Below, piece after piece: positions 8,919 to 17,075 of a DNA stretch of 64,000 bases (the first letter of the stretch is position 1; the number at the start of each line of letters is the position of its first letter). The position numbers were made by a program, and so were the translations under genes. Source of the DNA: CAIKXD01 sp035439485 (GTDB lineage Bacteria > Bacteroidota > Bacteroidia > UBA4408); NCBI GenBank assembly GCA_035439485.1, contig DAORKI010000005.1:5563-69562 (forward strand). The letters run 5' to 3'. The notes under the pieces are model-generated. The model saw nothing but the letters and a program-made list of their open reading frames with translations. It was not told the origin of the DNA and did not search any database.

Positions 8919-9575
8919 TTAAGCGTTTACCTTTGCATGATCTGCTAAAAAAGTAGCTAATCCACTGTCGGTTAAAGGGTGTTTAAGTAATGCTGTGATG
9001 ACATTTAAAGGGCAAGTAGCAACATCGGCCCCCAATTCGGCACACTTAATTAAGTGCATGGTATGACGAATAGAAGCTGCTAATACCTGAGTTTCGTAGC
9101 CATAATTGTCATAAATCTGCACAATTTGTTGAATTAAATCTAATCCATCATATGAAATATCATCTAATCGACCAATAAAGGGAGAAACATAGGTGGCTCC
9201 AGCTTTTGCAGCAAGCAAAGCTTGCCCTGCTGTAAAAACTAAGGTACAATTCGTTTTAATACCTTGATTAGAAAAATATTTTATGGCCCTAACGCCATCC
9301 TTTATCATAGGCACTTTAACAACAATATTTGGATGTAATGCAGCTAAATTTGTACCTTCCTTAATTATGCCTTCATAATCAGTGGCAATAACTTCAGCAC
9401 TTACATCACCATCTACAATGTTACAAATATCAACATAGTGCTTCAAAATAAGATCAGTTCCTTTTATTCCCTCTTTAGCCATTAAACTTGGATTCGTAGT
9501 TACTCCATCCAAGACCCCTAATTCGTTGGCTTCTTTAATTTGTGCAAGATTTGCAGTGTCAATAAAAAATTTCAT
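8919..9575 (-). CDS. tal: Transaldolase, fructose-6-phosphate aldolase type
   Basis: A short (218-residue) transaldolase of the FSA/TalC subfamily. It opens with MKFFIDTANLAQIKEAN, carries TTNPSLMAKEG, and has the Schiff-base lysine K87 in NIVVKVPM. Further landmarks are KTNCTLVFTAGQALLAAKAGATYVSPFIGRLDD (quoted here only as the key pieces TLVFT and SPFIGRLDD). Role: transfer of dihydroxyacetone units in the non-oxidative pentose phosphate route, or aldol cleavage of fructose 6-phosphate. The frame is open to 9611, but that start would add 12 non-conserved residues and nearly reach the SRP RNA, so 9575 is preferred. Confidence 0.93.
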   Translation of the reverse strand: MKFFIDTANLAQIKEANELGVLDGVTTNPSLMAKEGIKGTDLILKHYVDICNIVDGDVSAEVIATDYEGIIKEGTNLAALHPNIVVKVPMIKDGVRAIKYFSNQGIKTNCTLVFTAGQALLAAKAGATYVSPFIGRLDDISYDGLDLIQQIVQIYDNYGYETQVLAASIRHTMHLIKCAELGADVATCPLNVITALLKHPLTDSGLATFLADHAKVNA

Positions 9576-9618
9576 CTGAAAAAATATGATAGTTATTAAA
9601 ATGATATTCAAAAAAAAT

Positions 9619-9714
9619 GGGTAAGCTACTTATATCGCACCGCTCAACCGCTTACCCTTGCTTCCTTCCGAATCTGGGGGAGTTCTGCAGGAGCTGGTCG
9701 TATAAGACTTACCC
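9619..9714 (-). ncRNA. ffs: Signal recognition particle RNA, small bacterial type
   Basis: On the minus strand the sequence contains the SRP RNA hallmark GGAAGGAAGCA (complement of 9660-9670) in the apical loop region, with flanking bases that fold back. The ends pair: CTTACCC at 9708-9714 with GGGTAAG at 9619-9625. The length of about 96 bases fits the small 4.5S-like SRP RNA. It binds Ffh and targets membrane proteins to the translocon. It lies between the transaldolase and a hypothetical gene and has its own strong promoter. Ends are estimated from the outer helix. Confidence 0.93.
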
Positions 9715-9718
9715 GCTG

Positions 9719-9748
9719 CAAATATACTAAAACTATTGTTTTTACAAA
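9719..9748 (-). promoter_or_regulatory. Promoter of the SRP RNA gene
   Basis: Minus strand: TTTG (9748-9745), 18 bases, then TATATTTG (9726-9719), directly upstream of the RNA's 5' end near 9714. This is the Bacteroidota primary sigma factor pattern (-33 TTTG, -7 TAnnTTTG) in almost ideal form. Confidence 0.8.
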
Positions 9749-9772
9749 CCAATAATTATTTTTATAAAAAAA

Positions 9773-10339
9773 TTAATTTAAACGCTTCCATACTAAACTA
9801 TTTATTTTTTCAAATAATTCATTTGGTTCATAGGTGCGCCAACTAAGTTCATTAAATTGCCCTCCAAGCAAAATATAATAATCAATATTACTGCGCTGGA
9901 ATTCAGTTAAAACATGCTTCCTAAAATTAATAAAAGCCACCCAACCATCTTCTATATCTTCATTCCATTCTTCATAATAACTCTCATCCGAATAATGATA
10001 GTTTAAGATATTTTCACCTATTAAAATGTATTTATTAATTCCTTCTGAAATCATTAAATCAATAATTTCTCGCTTTAATGTCATGATATCATTGTTAATA
10101 CAATCATTCCATTCACCAATCAATTCAATTATGGCATAATTTAAATCGTAATTTACAAACAATATTTTGATAAACATAGTTTCAGATCCAATATCATCCC
10201 ATTGCGGATGTATTAGATAATTATATATTTGTTTATCATATTCAAACTCACTGTAAATTCTTTCATAAAATGGTGAACGAGCATCTTCAGAAGCTATGTA
10301 AAGATGTCGCCAATTGTAAAATGGTTCTAAATCTTGCAT
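9773..10339 (-). CDS. Conserved hypothetical protein of Bacteroidota
   Basis: A 188-residue protein rich in acidic and aromatic residues (FYNWRHLYIASEDARSPFYER near the start, ending WRTYEPNELFEKINSLVWKRL). I recall similar hypothetical proteins in other Bacteroidota, but know no function and no motif that suggests one. No signal peptide or membrane segment. The frame extends to an ATG at 10369 inside murQ, but 10339 matches the start I expect for this family and avoids the overlap. It is the last gene of a minus-strand run after SCO1 and murQ. Confidence 0.75.
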   Translation of the reverse strand: MQDLEPFYNWRHLYIASEDARSPFYERIYSEFEYDKQIYNYLIHPQWDDIGSETMFIKILFVNYDLNYAIIELIGEWNDCINNDIMTLKREIIDLMISEGINKYILIGENILNYHYSDESYYEEWNEDIEDGWVAFINFRKHVLTEFQRSNIDYYILLGGQFNELSWRTYEPNELFEKINSLVWKRLN

Positions 10340-10346
10340 AAAAATT

Positions 10347-11156
10347 TTACGACTTTTGAAATTCTTCAATAGCCTTTCTTACACTTCCGTACTTATCTAA
10401 AAGACTATTTGCAATTTCATAACTAACATTAATTTCATCCATAATCATTTTTACTCCTCGGTCAACCAATTTATTATTGCTTAGTTGCATATCAACCATT
10501 TTGTTTCCTTTCACTCGCCCAGTTTTAATTAAACTTGCTGTTGAAATCATATTTAAAACTAATTTTTGTGCAGTGCCACTCTTCATTCTTGTACTACCAG
10601 TAACAAATTCGGGTCCAACAACAACAGTGATAGGAAGGTCAACATTTTTGGCTAATTCGCTATCTTCATTACAAACAATGCATGCAGTTTTAATGCCCAT
10701 GGCCTTGCATTTTTTGACTGCTCCAATAACATATGGTGTTGAACCTGAAGCGGCAATACCTATTACCAAATCTTTATTGTTTATATTAAATGATTGCAAA
10801 TCCTTCCATCCCTGCTCTAAATCGTCTTCAGCAAATTCTACCGCTTTCCTGATTGCTGTATCACCACCTGCAATTATTCCATTAACTAAACCATGTGGAA
10901 CACCAAAAGTAGGTGGACATTCAGAGGCATCTACAATTCCTAACCTTCCGCTTGTGCCTGCACCTATATAAAATAATCGCCCTCCTGTGTTAAAAGCATG
11001 TATAACAGCATCAACTACTTGTTCAATTTGTGCAATTGAATTTGAAACTGCTTTAGGTACCGAATTATCTTCAATGTTTATATTTGAAAGTATTTCATGA
11101 ATACTCATGAATTCCAAATCATGATAATTTGATGAACTTTCTGTTGTTTTTTTCAT
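10347..11156 (-). CDS. murQ: N-acetylmuramic acid 6-phosphate etherase
   Basis: MurQ cleaves the lactyl ether of MurNAc 6-phosphate to give GlcNAc 6-phosphate and D-lactate, in recovery of cell wall sugars. The SIS fold is clear: GGRLFYIGAGTSGRLGIVDAS near residues 58-78 binds the sugar phosphate, followed by ECPPTFGVP and IAASGSTPYV. The later signature GPEFVTGSTRMKSGTAQKL is intact. Length 269 is close to the family norm. It starts 3 bases after the SCO1-family stop, which implies a shared transcript although the functions are not obviously linked. No MurNAc kinase or transporter is nearby. Confidence 0.95.
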   Translation of the reverse strand: MKKTTESSSNYHDLEFMSIHEILSNINIEDNSVPKAVSNSIAQIEQVVDAVIHAFNTGGRLFYIGAGTSGRLGIVDASECPPTFGVPHGLVNGIIAGGDTAIRKAVEFAEDDLEQGWKDLQSFNINNKDLVIGIAASGSTPYVIGAVKKCKAMGIKTACIVCNEDSELAKNVDLPITVVVGPEFVTGSTRMKSGTAQKLVLNMISTASLIKTGRVKGNKMVDMQLSNNKLVDRGVKMIMDEINVSYEIANSLLDKYGSVRKAIEEFQKS

Positions 11157-11159
11157 AGA

Positions 11160-11831
11160 TTAATTTGATTTAGAAATGTATTCTTTTTTCAACAGTTTTA
11201 TATCATTAATTAATTGGTCAATTTCTTTTGGATTAGTGCCATCATAATAACCTCTAATGTGTCTATCCTTATCAATAAGGGCAAAGTTTTGGGTATGAAT
11301 AAAATCATCCTCCCCACCATCTCCTTCGCTTGCATCAAGTAAATAACTTTCTCTAGCTAAATCATATAATTCTTTTTTATTACCTGTAACTAAATACCAT
11401 TGCCCATAACGTGCATGATGTGCTGTTGCATAATCATTTAATACATTTACCGAATCATATTCTGGATTAACTGTATGTGATATGAACTTTATTTCAGAAT
11501 CATCCTTAAAAACATCGGCAAGTCTCTCCATCTGAACACTCATAATAGGACAAATACTTTGGCAAGTGCAAAAGAAATAATCTGCGACATAAATTTTATT
11601 TTTGAAGCTTTCTTGTGTTACCACATTCCCTTTTTGATCAATAAAACTAAAGTTTGCAATACTTTTATAAATGGTATCAACTCCATTACCTGACAAGCTC
11701 GGCTTAGTTTCATGATGGCCATAATAAGGCAAGTATCTTAATGGTTTGTCTTTAGTTTTGGCAACAAAACCTATATAAATAGCCAAGGCTGCACCAATAA
11801 TAATTAGAGTACTAAAAATTACATTTCTCAT
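11160..11831 (-). CDS. SCO1/SenC family copper-binding thioredoxin-like protein
   Basis: A 223-residue protein with an N-terminal membrane anchor (about residues 4-23) and a thioredoxin-like domain outside the membrane. The copper motif CxxxCP is C90-QSI-C94-P in FFCTCQSICP, with an extra cysteine at 88, and the third ligand is the histidine of DDFIHTQNFALID near residue 180. SCO proteins deliver copper to the CuA site of cytochrome c oxidase or act as thiol-disulfide reductases. A TAACTTTG -7 box lies on the minus strand at 11859-11852, just upstream of the start. First gene of the SCO1-murQ-hypothetical run. Confidence 0.92.
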   Translation of the reverse strand: MRNVIFSTLIIIGAALAIYIGFVAKTKDKPLRYLPYYGHHETKPSLSGNGVDTIYKSIANFSFIDQKGNVVTQESFKNKIYVADYFFCTCQSICPIMSVQMERLADVFKDDSEIKFISHTVNPEYDSVNVLNDYATAHHARYGQWYLVTGNKKELYDLARESYLLDASEGDGGEDDFIHTQNFALIDKDRHIRGYYDGTNPKEIDQLINDIKLLKKEYISKSN

Positions 11832-11955
11832 AAATCATTTTCATTTTTCTGCAAAGTTACAATTGAGAAACAATACATAAGTTTAAATTAAATCAAATGT
11901 TTTAACAAAATGAAAGCATCGTTAATTTTGTTAATTAACATTTAAAATAAAAATG

Positions 11956-11971
11956 TGGCACGATATATGAA
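11956..11971 (+). promoter_or_regulatory. Sigma-54-like promoter before the first DUF1573 gene (weaker match)
   Basis: TGGCACGATATATGAA has a perfect -24 element (TGGCAC) and a G at the right distance, but the -12 element has GA instead of GC. Predicted start near 11982 would give a leader of about 59 bases. Reported because a better copy precedes the next paralog. Confidence 0.35.
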
Positions 11972-12040
11972 AAACCCAGCATCGAATGCATTCAAATCAA
12001 AAAATAATTTTAACAAATCTAAATTTAAAAATTCAAAAAT

Positions 12041-12460
12041 ATGAAAAAGTTAATGCTCTCATTTACCATGTTGATGGTCACAATCATGTTTGCTTTTGGG
12101 CAAGACAATACCGTCACAAATTTAAATCCCAATGCACCCGAAATTTCATTTGAATCAGATGTGATTGATTATGGAACTATAGAATACAGTGCCGATGGAA
12201 ACCGCCAATTCAAATTTAAAAATACAGGGAAAGAACCCTTAATAATTACTAATTGTCAACCAGGTTGTGGTTGTACATTGCCAAATTGGCCCAAAGAACC
12301 AATAATGCCGGGTGCTACTGCAGTTATTGATGTAAAATATGCTACCGATAGAGTGGGGTCATTTGATAAAACCATAACTGTAACATCAAATGCAAAAACA
12401 GCGTCTAAAATAATACGTATCAAAGGTGTTGTAAAACCCAATCCAGCATCGCAAAATTAA
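12041..12460 (+). CDS. DUF1573 secreted protein, paralog 1
   Basis: A 139-residue exported protein: signal peptide to about residue 20 (MLMVTIMFAFGQ), then one DUF1573 domain, an Ig/ASH-like beta sandwich. Landmarks are VIDYGTIEYSADGNRQFKFKNTG, the cysteine block NCQPGCGCTLPNWPKEP and the closing strand TITVTSNAKTASKIIRIKG. About four fifths of its residues match paralog 3 by eye. Its function is unknown; DUF1573 proteins are abundant in Bacteroidota. First of three tandem copies, separated from the second by 229 bases that hold a long hairpin and two promoter-like sites. Confidence 0.88.
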   Translation: MKKLMLSFTMLMVTIMFAFGQDNTVTNLNPNAPEISFESDVIDYGTIEYSADGNRQFKFKNTGKEPLIITNCQPGCGCTLPNWPKEPIMPGATAVIDVKYATDRVGSFDKTITVTSNAKTASKIIRIKGVVKPNPASQN

Positions 12461-12490
12461 TTGATAAAGTAATTGTTGTATTTAATTTTG
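12461..12490 (+). promoter_or_regulatory. Candidate promoter between DUF1573 paralogs 1 and 2
   Basis: TTG (12461-12463), 19 bases, TAATTTTG (12483-12490). Spacing and boxes fit the Bacteroidota primary promoter. Transcription would start near 12497, exactly at the foot of the hairpin at 12497-12541, so any transcript would begin with that hairpin. Confidence 0.4.
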
Positions 12491-12496
12491 TGTGAA

Positions 12497-12541
12497 GTAA
12501 AACTGGATTAATTTATATTTAAGGTATAAATCCAGTTTTAC
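12497..12541 (+). terminator. Long hairpin after DUF1573 paralog 1
   Basis: GTAAAACTGGATT (12497-12509) pairs perfectly with AATCCAGTTTTAC (12529-12541), a 13 bp stem; inner TTTATA and TATAAA can extend it. It lies 37 bases after the stop of paralog 1. No strong T-run follows, so it may be an RNA-stability or attenuation structure instead of a simple terminator. Confidence 0.5.
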
Positions 12542-12648
12542 TTTGATAAATTAAATAGCTTTGGCCTCAAATTAATTTTTTGGGTTCAAGAACCATTTTT
12601 ATTTCTATATCATGTCGACCAAAAATTTTATCTTTAACCAACTAATTA

Positions 12649-12664
12649 TGGCACGATTTGTGCT
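12649..12664 (+). promoter_or_regulatory. Sigma-54-like promoter before the second DUF1573 gene
   Basis: TGGCACGATTTGTGCT matches the -24/-12 consensus TGGCAC-N5-TTGCW: TGGCAC is perfect and the GC pair of the -12 element lies at the right distance (positions 14-15 of the motif). Predicted start near 12675, 15 bases before the ATG at 12690. I cannot see rpoN or an activator in the window. Confidence 0.5.
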
Positions 12665-12689
12665 AATAAAACGTGTTTAAATTTAAGTT

Positions 12690-13184
12690 ATGAAAATTAA
12701 AATACTATTTATTGGATTAATTGCGCTCTCCTTCAATGGATTAGCCCAAGAAAAAAAAGCACCTACTGTAGGTGAAGTTAAACAAATATCTAAACCTGCA
12801 GCACCTGCTAGTTTAGCTGAAATTTCCTTTACCAAAGAATTGCATGACTTTGGAACAATTAATAAAGGAGATAACGGAACAGTTGAATTTTCTTTTAAAA
12901 ACACAGGCAAAGAGCCACTAATTATTGCAAATGCGCAAGGTTCATGTGGCTGCACAGTACCAGTATGGCCAAAAGAACCAATTGCACCGGGTGCAAGCTC
13001 TTCTATAAAAGTAACTTACGATACAAAAAGAATAGGAGCATTTACTAAGACTGTTACAATAACCAGTAATGCGCAAACTGCTGCTAAAACTATAACCATA
13101 AAAGGAGTAGTTAACGATATACCTGTTGAAGAAACATTTCCAGCTAAAAAACCCAGTGCTGGATCACCACTCGAAATCAAATAA
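12690..13184 (+). CDS. DUF1573 secreted protein, paralog 2
   Basis: A 164-residue exported protein with a signal peptide (ILFIGLIALSFNGLAQ), a lysine- and proline-rich linker, and one DUF1573 domain: FTKELHDFGTINKGDNG, then PLIIANAQGSCGCTVPVWPKEP, then VTITSNAQTAAKTITIKG. It differs from its two neighbours over most of its length, yet the block around QGSCGCTVP and WPKEPI is nearly identical to paralog 3, which could reflect local gene conversion or strong selection. The tail after the domain is short and charged. Paralog 3 starts 33 bases downstream, so they share a transcript. Confidence 0.88.
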   Translation: MKIKILFIGLIALSFNGLAQEKKAPTVGEVKQISKPAAPASLAEISFTKELHDFGTINKGDNGTVEFSFKNTGKEPLIIANAQGSCGCTVPVWPKEPIAPGASSSIKVTYDTKRIGAFTKTVTITSNAQTAAKTITIKGVVNDIPVEETFPAKKPSAGSPLEIK

Positions 13185-13217
13185 ACCTAATAAATATAAC
13201 AATTAAAACTTAAAAAA

Positions 13218-13661
13218 ATGAAAAAAGCAATCTTAACTTTATCAATCGCCTTTGCTGCAGCTTTTGGTGCATTTGCACAAGATAATACAGCTGCACCTGC
13301 CAACCCAAATGCTCCAGAAATTTCTTTCGACTCAGAAGTAATCGACTACGGAACTATTGAACACAATGCTGATGGAAATCGCCAATTTAAGTTTAAAAAT
13401 ACAGGTAAAGAACCTCTAATTATAGCAAATTGCCAAGGATCTTGTGGTTGCACAGTTCCTACTTGGCCAAAAGAACCAATTAAACCAGGTGCTACTGCTA
13501 CTATTGATGTAAAATATGCAACAGATAGAGTTGGTTCATTTGAAAAAACTATCACTGTTACTTCAAATGCTAAGTCTTCATCTAAAATTTTACGTATAAA
13601 AGGTGTTGTTAAACCTGATCCAACAGCTGCTCCTGCAACTACTGCTCCTGCTGGTCACTAA
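13218..13661 (+). CDS. DUF1573 secreted protein, paralog 3
   Basis: A 147-residue exported protein with a signal peptide ending near FGAFAQ and one DUF1573 domain (VIDYGTIEHNADGNRQFKFK, NCQGSCGCTVPTWPKEP, TITVTSNAKSSSKILRIKG). The C-terminal tail is low in complexity (alanine, threonine, proline). It is close to paralog 1 in the whole domain and must come from a recent duplication. It is the last gene of the array and is followed by a strong terminator. Function unknown. Confidence 0.88.
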   Translation: MKKAILTLSIAFAAAFGAFAQDNTAAPANPNAPEISFDSEVIDYGTIEHNADGNRQFKFKNTGKEPLIIANCQGSCGCTVPTWPKEPIKPGATATIDVKYATDRVGSFEKTITVTSNAKSSSKILRIKGVVKPDPTAAPATTAPAGH

Positions 13662-13675
13662 TTTAATAATTTAAT

Positions 13676-13683
13676 TACATTTG
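13676..13683 (+). promoter_or_regulatory. TAnnTTTG box between DUF1573 paralog 3 and the aminotransferase
   Basis: TACATTTG fits the -7 box. It sits directly before the terminator hairpin, so if it drives the aminotransferase gene the hairpin would lie in its leader. No clear -33 box is seen. Confidence 0.3.
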
Positions 13684-13718
13684 TACCCTTGTCTATTTTA
13701 GACAAGGGTATTTTTTTT
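13684..13718 (+). terminator. Strong terminator of the DUF1573 genes
   Basis: TACCCTTGTC (13684-13693) pairs perfectly with GACAAGGGTA (13701-13710) around a 7-base loop and is followed by eight T. The aminotransferase starts 18 bases after it. Confidence 0.85.
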
Positions 13719-13735
13719 ATTGTTATTTTCATTTT

Positions 13736-14929
13736 ATGCCAAAAATTTCAGAAAAAGCTGTACACATGCCAGCATCGCCAATTCGTAAGTTGGTACCATT
13801 TGCAGAAACTGCAAAAGCAAAGGGAATAAAAATTTATCACCTTAACATAGGGCAGCCCGATATAGAAACCCCAGAAGTAATGCTGAATGCAGTACGTAAT
13901 TTTTCGCCAAAAGTTGTTGAATATAGCCACAGTGCAGGAATGGAAAGTTATAGAAGAAAATTGTCTGGATATTATCACAAACATGGAATTGAAGTTAATC
14001 ATGAGCAAATATTAATTACCTGTGGTGGCTCCGAAGCAATTGAAATTGCTATGATGAGTTGCCTAAATACTGGTGATGAAATTTTAATACCTGAGCCTTT
14101 TTACGCTAATTATAACGGTTTCTCTTGTCAAGCTGATGTAGTGGTAAAACCAATAAAATCATACATTGAAAATGGATTTGCTTTACCCCCAATTGCTGAA
14201 TTCGAAAAGTTGATTTCACCAAAAACAAAAGCAATTATGATTTGCAATCCTGGCAATCCTACTGGTTACTTGTATTCAAAAGATGAGCTTGAACTATTAA
14301 AGGAACTTGTGATTAAATACGATTTGTTCTTATTTTCAGATGAAGTTTATAAAGAATTCTGCTACGATGGGGCTGAATACACCTCAGTAATGCACCTTAA
14401 AGGAGCTGATAATAATATTATTTTACTCGATTCAATTTCAAAAAGATATAGCGCCTGTGGTGCAAGAATAGGTGCTTTAATAACCAAAAACGCTGAAGTA
14501 ATGCAGGCAGCACTTAAATTTGCACAAGCACGTTTAAGTCCGCCTACCTTTGGACAAGTGGGAGCAGAGGCAGCCATTGATACACCTCAGTCCTATTTTG
14601 ACAATGTGAAACTGGAATATACTGCCCGCAGAAATTTTGTTGTGGAAGCTTTAAATAAAATTCCTGGGGTTTTCTGCCCCATGCCTAAAGGTGCTTTTTA
14701 TTGCATAGCTCGCCTACCTATTGATGATGCAGATAAATTTTGTCAATGGCTTCTTGAGTCATTTAATTACGAAAATCAAACAGTAATGTTGGCTCCTGCA
14801 ACTGGCTTTTACTCTTCTAAAGAAAGCGGTAAGAATGAAGTGAGAATAGCCTATGTATTAAATTTAGAGGCTTTAAAAAATGCAATGATCTGCCTTGAAA
14901 AAGCACTTAGCGTTTATTCGCAACGTTGA
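13736..14929 (+). CDS. PLP-dependent aminotransferase, class I/II (aspartate aminotransferase-like)
   Basis: A 397-residue fold-type I aminotransferase. Landmarks: NIGQPDIETPEVM near the N-terminus, CGGSEAIEIAMMSC, the NPGNPTGYLYSKDEL block that binds PLP through its asparagine, SDEVYKEF with the aspartate that contacts the pyridine nitrogen, and the Schiff-base lysine K236 in SISKRYSACGARIG. The arginine that binds the substrate carboxylate is in EVRIAYV near the C-terminus. Probably aspartate or aromatic amino acid transamination; the exact substrate cannot be fixed. It stands alone between the DUF1573 terminator and a convergent membrane protein gene. Confidence 0.9.
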   Translation: MPKISEKAVHMPASPIRKLVPFAETAKAKGIKIYHLNIGQPDIETPEVMLNAVRNFSPKVVEYSHSAGMESYRRKLSGYYHKHGIEVNHEQILITCGGSEAIEIAMMSCLNTGDEILIPEPFYANYNGFSCQADVVVKPIKSYIENGFALPPIAEFEKLISPKTKAIMICNPGNPTGYLYSKDELELLKELVIKYDLFLFSDEVYKEFCYDGAEYTSVMHLKGADNNIILLDSISKRYSACGARIGALITKNAEVMQAALKFAQARLSPPTFGQVGAEAAIDTPQSYFDNVKLEYTARRNFVVEALNKIPGVFCPMPKGAFYCIARLPIDDADKFCQWLLESFNYENQTVMLAPATGFYSSKESGKNEVRIAYVLNLEALKNAMICLEKALSVYSQR

Positions 14930-14958
14930 TATAAGAACAAATTATAAATGTCAAATCA

Positions 14959-16557
14959 TCATTTGGAAAAAACCATATAAGTTATTTGACTTTTATTTAA
15001 TTTGCCTTGCCAACAAGCGCTTCTCTTTAAATCTGAAAACTTAGGATTATTATAGGTTTTTGATATTGTTGTTTTATTAGGAAAAATACTTTTAATTTTA
15101 TTTTCTGCAATTTGTTGAACTTCAAACGGTTCAGCAATAACTAAGGTTTTTAAAGAACTGTCCAAAGCCAACATTTCTAAGGTACGATTTGGAAAATCCT
15201 TATTTAAAGACGCAAACATTTCATCTTTAAACTGTTCATTATGATATTTCGATTTTGCCTTGCTTTCATCTACAATTGCCTTTGTTGAATATATTATTGG
15301 ATTGTAGTTATTTGCTTTAAAATGACTCATTACTGAAACATTAAACTCTATGCCATCATACACTGCAATTGCGCGCTCTCCTTTTTGAATTAGGTGCTTA
15401 ATTAAGTCATTAAATGCTTCAACTTTGGCAGCATATTCATTGGCTCTTATGTAGGTAATTTTAGCATATCGTACCAATAAAAATCCTAAAATAATAAGAC
15501 TAATTTTGAAAATAATAGCGCTGTATTTTTTGAGATATTCAATGGCACACACAAGTATTATGATTAGAACCAAGCCTCCCGGCATGATGTATTTTCCCAT
15601 AGAAAAGGAAATAATTACCTTGTGATAGACTATCAAATGTGCAGCAATCCAAATCACAGTGAAAAAACTGAGTTGCCAAATAATGAAGGCTTTTTCAGAT
15701 TTTAAACTCAAAATTAGGGCTGGTAAAACAATAATAAAATAAGGGAAAAACCATTTTACAGTGAAATATAAATTATTTAAAAGTACATCAGCTGTGCTCA
15801 ATGGACTACCATAATCAAAAAGTTTCTCAGCCTTCAAAACCATAATAACAACTATGGTGATTAGTATTACTAGGACGGAAATTATTGAAAGATAGAACTT
15901 CTTATTCATTATTATAATTTGCTTCATTTCTTCCCAATTTCTTATGCCTATCAAAGGTAACATGATGGCCAAGGGCATCAACAATATAAAGCTTTCTTTA
16001 GTAAGAGCAGCAAGGGTCAAAAAACTTACGGAAAGATAAAATGCTATGTGATTTTGATTTTTAAAATATAGTAGAGTAAAATAAACTCCACTTAAATATA
16101 ACAACAACCCAGGGCCTTCTCCACAAATTAATCTCCAAAATATTTCAGCATATTCATTACCAGTAAAAAAAACTAAGGCACCAATCAAACTGCTTATGGT
16201 AGAAAAGTTCTTTAACCGAAAAATTTTATAAATTAAGAATGAACATAGCACGCCAGAAATAAATACTATAAAATGTTGCATAAAATAATTCGAACCTAAT
16301 ATCTTAGCTTTAACAAAAATAATAGTAGTTAGAAATGGGAAAAATCGTGCTCCCTTAAACCAAGAAACTTGATATTCAATAAATTGCGACCAATTTCCAC
16401 CATAATCTTTAAATAAATTATGTTCATTTCTCATAGAAATAAATTGGTGATCATCATCAATATTAAACCCTACAAAAAGTGTATTACTAATTAAAAAATA
16501 GGCGAGTAAAAACAAAATAGAAAAAACAAAATAATCAGACTTCAGTACCCTCGACAT
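14959..16557 (-). CDS. Polytopic membrane protein, GT-C glycosyltransferase-like
   Basis: A 532-residue protein with about ten hydrophobic segments and a soluble C-terminal part of about 150 residues. After the first segment comes a loop with NIDDDHQFISMRNEHN, an acidic motif in the first periplasmic loop as in GT-C enzymes (PMT/ArnT type), which take sugars from polyprenyl phosphate. It has no closer match that I can name. It lies at the edge of the polysaccharide operon, which encodes two enzymes of the type that make polyprenyl-phosphate sugars, so a transfer role is plausible but inferred. Confidence 0.6.
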   Translation of the reverse strand: MSRVLKSDYFVFSILFLLAYFLISNTLFVGFNIDDDHQFISMRNEHNLFKDYGGNWSQFIEYQVSWFKGARFFPFLTTIIFVKAKILGSNYFMQHFIVFISGVLCSFLIYKIFRLKNFSTISSLIGALVFFTGNEYAEIFWRLICGEGPGLLLYLSGVYFTLLYFKNQNHIAFYLSVSFLTLAALTKESFILLMPLAIMLPLIGIRNWEEMKQIIIMNKKFYLSIISVLVILITIVVIMVLKAEKLFDYGSPLSTADVLLNNLYFTVKWFFPYFIIVLPALILSLKSEKAFIIWQLSFFTVIWIAAHLIVYHKVIISFSMGKYIMPGGLVLIIILVCAIEYLKKYSAIIFKISLIILGFLLVRYAKITYIRANEYAAKVEAFNDLIKHLIQKGERAIAVYDGIEFNVSVMSHFKANNYNPIIYSTKAIVDESKAKSKYHNEQFKDEMFASLNKDFPNRTLEMLALDSSLKTLVIAEPFEVQQIAENKIKSIFPNKTTISKTYNNPKFSDLKRSACWQGKLNKSQITYMVFSK

Positions 16558-17075
16558 TTATTTATTGATTTTAATGCAACAAATATTGTAAATTAATCGC
16601 ACTAAAAAAAATTGCATAGCTTGCCTCAACTTCTTGGTTTTTAATAATAAAACAGGACATAAACCGACTCAATTTTATTTTTTTTAAATGGACAAAATGA
16701 TTAAAAATGACTTTCTAAATTTAAGAATGAGTTGATATTGAATGTTTTATTTAATAAAGTAGTTTTTCTTAATCCAACAATTCAAAGAAAAGCTTCATAA
16801 TTCATGAAACTAAAATTTACAAACACAATAGTATTATTATGCACAATTAAAGTATTAGTTTACAAATGCTTGTGCAGGCTTTTACTTATTCATTAATTGC
16901 GCGACCAATGACAATAAGTGCTGCTCTAAAACGATAAAATTAGGCAATTCATTTTTTCACCAAAAATTAGTACACTTGCATTTGAAAATAATCAAGATTA
17001 ATCAATTGTTAAATTTTTATTGAATGAGATTTCCTAGGGTGGAACTCTTCATAAAAAAAATATTAAGAAATAAAG
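16558..17075. other. Intergenic region before the polysaccharide operon
   Basis: 518 bases between divergent genes, very AT-rich. A TACACTTG box at 16971-16978 (one base off TAnnTTTG) could be the -7 element of the plus-strand operon, leaving a leader of nearly 90 bases. I see no ORF worth calling, no strong hairpin and no RNA family that I recognise. Confidence 0.4.

Noticed and set aside
10477..10971. 164-codon open frame on the plus strand
   Set aside because: Antisense to murQ. The composition is that of a shadow frame and there is no start context.
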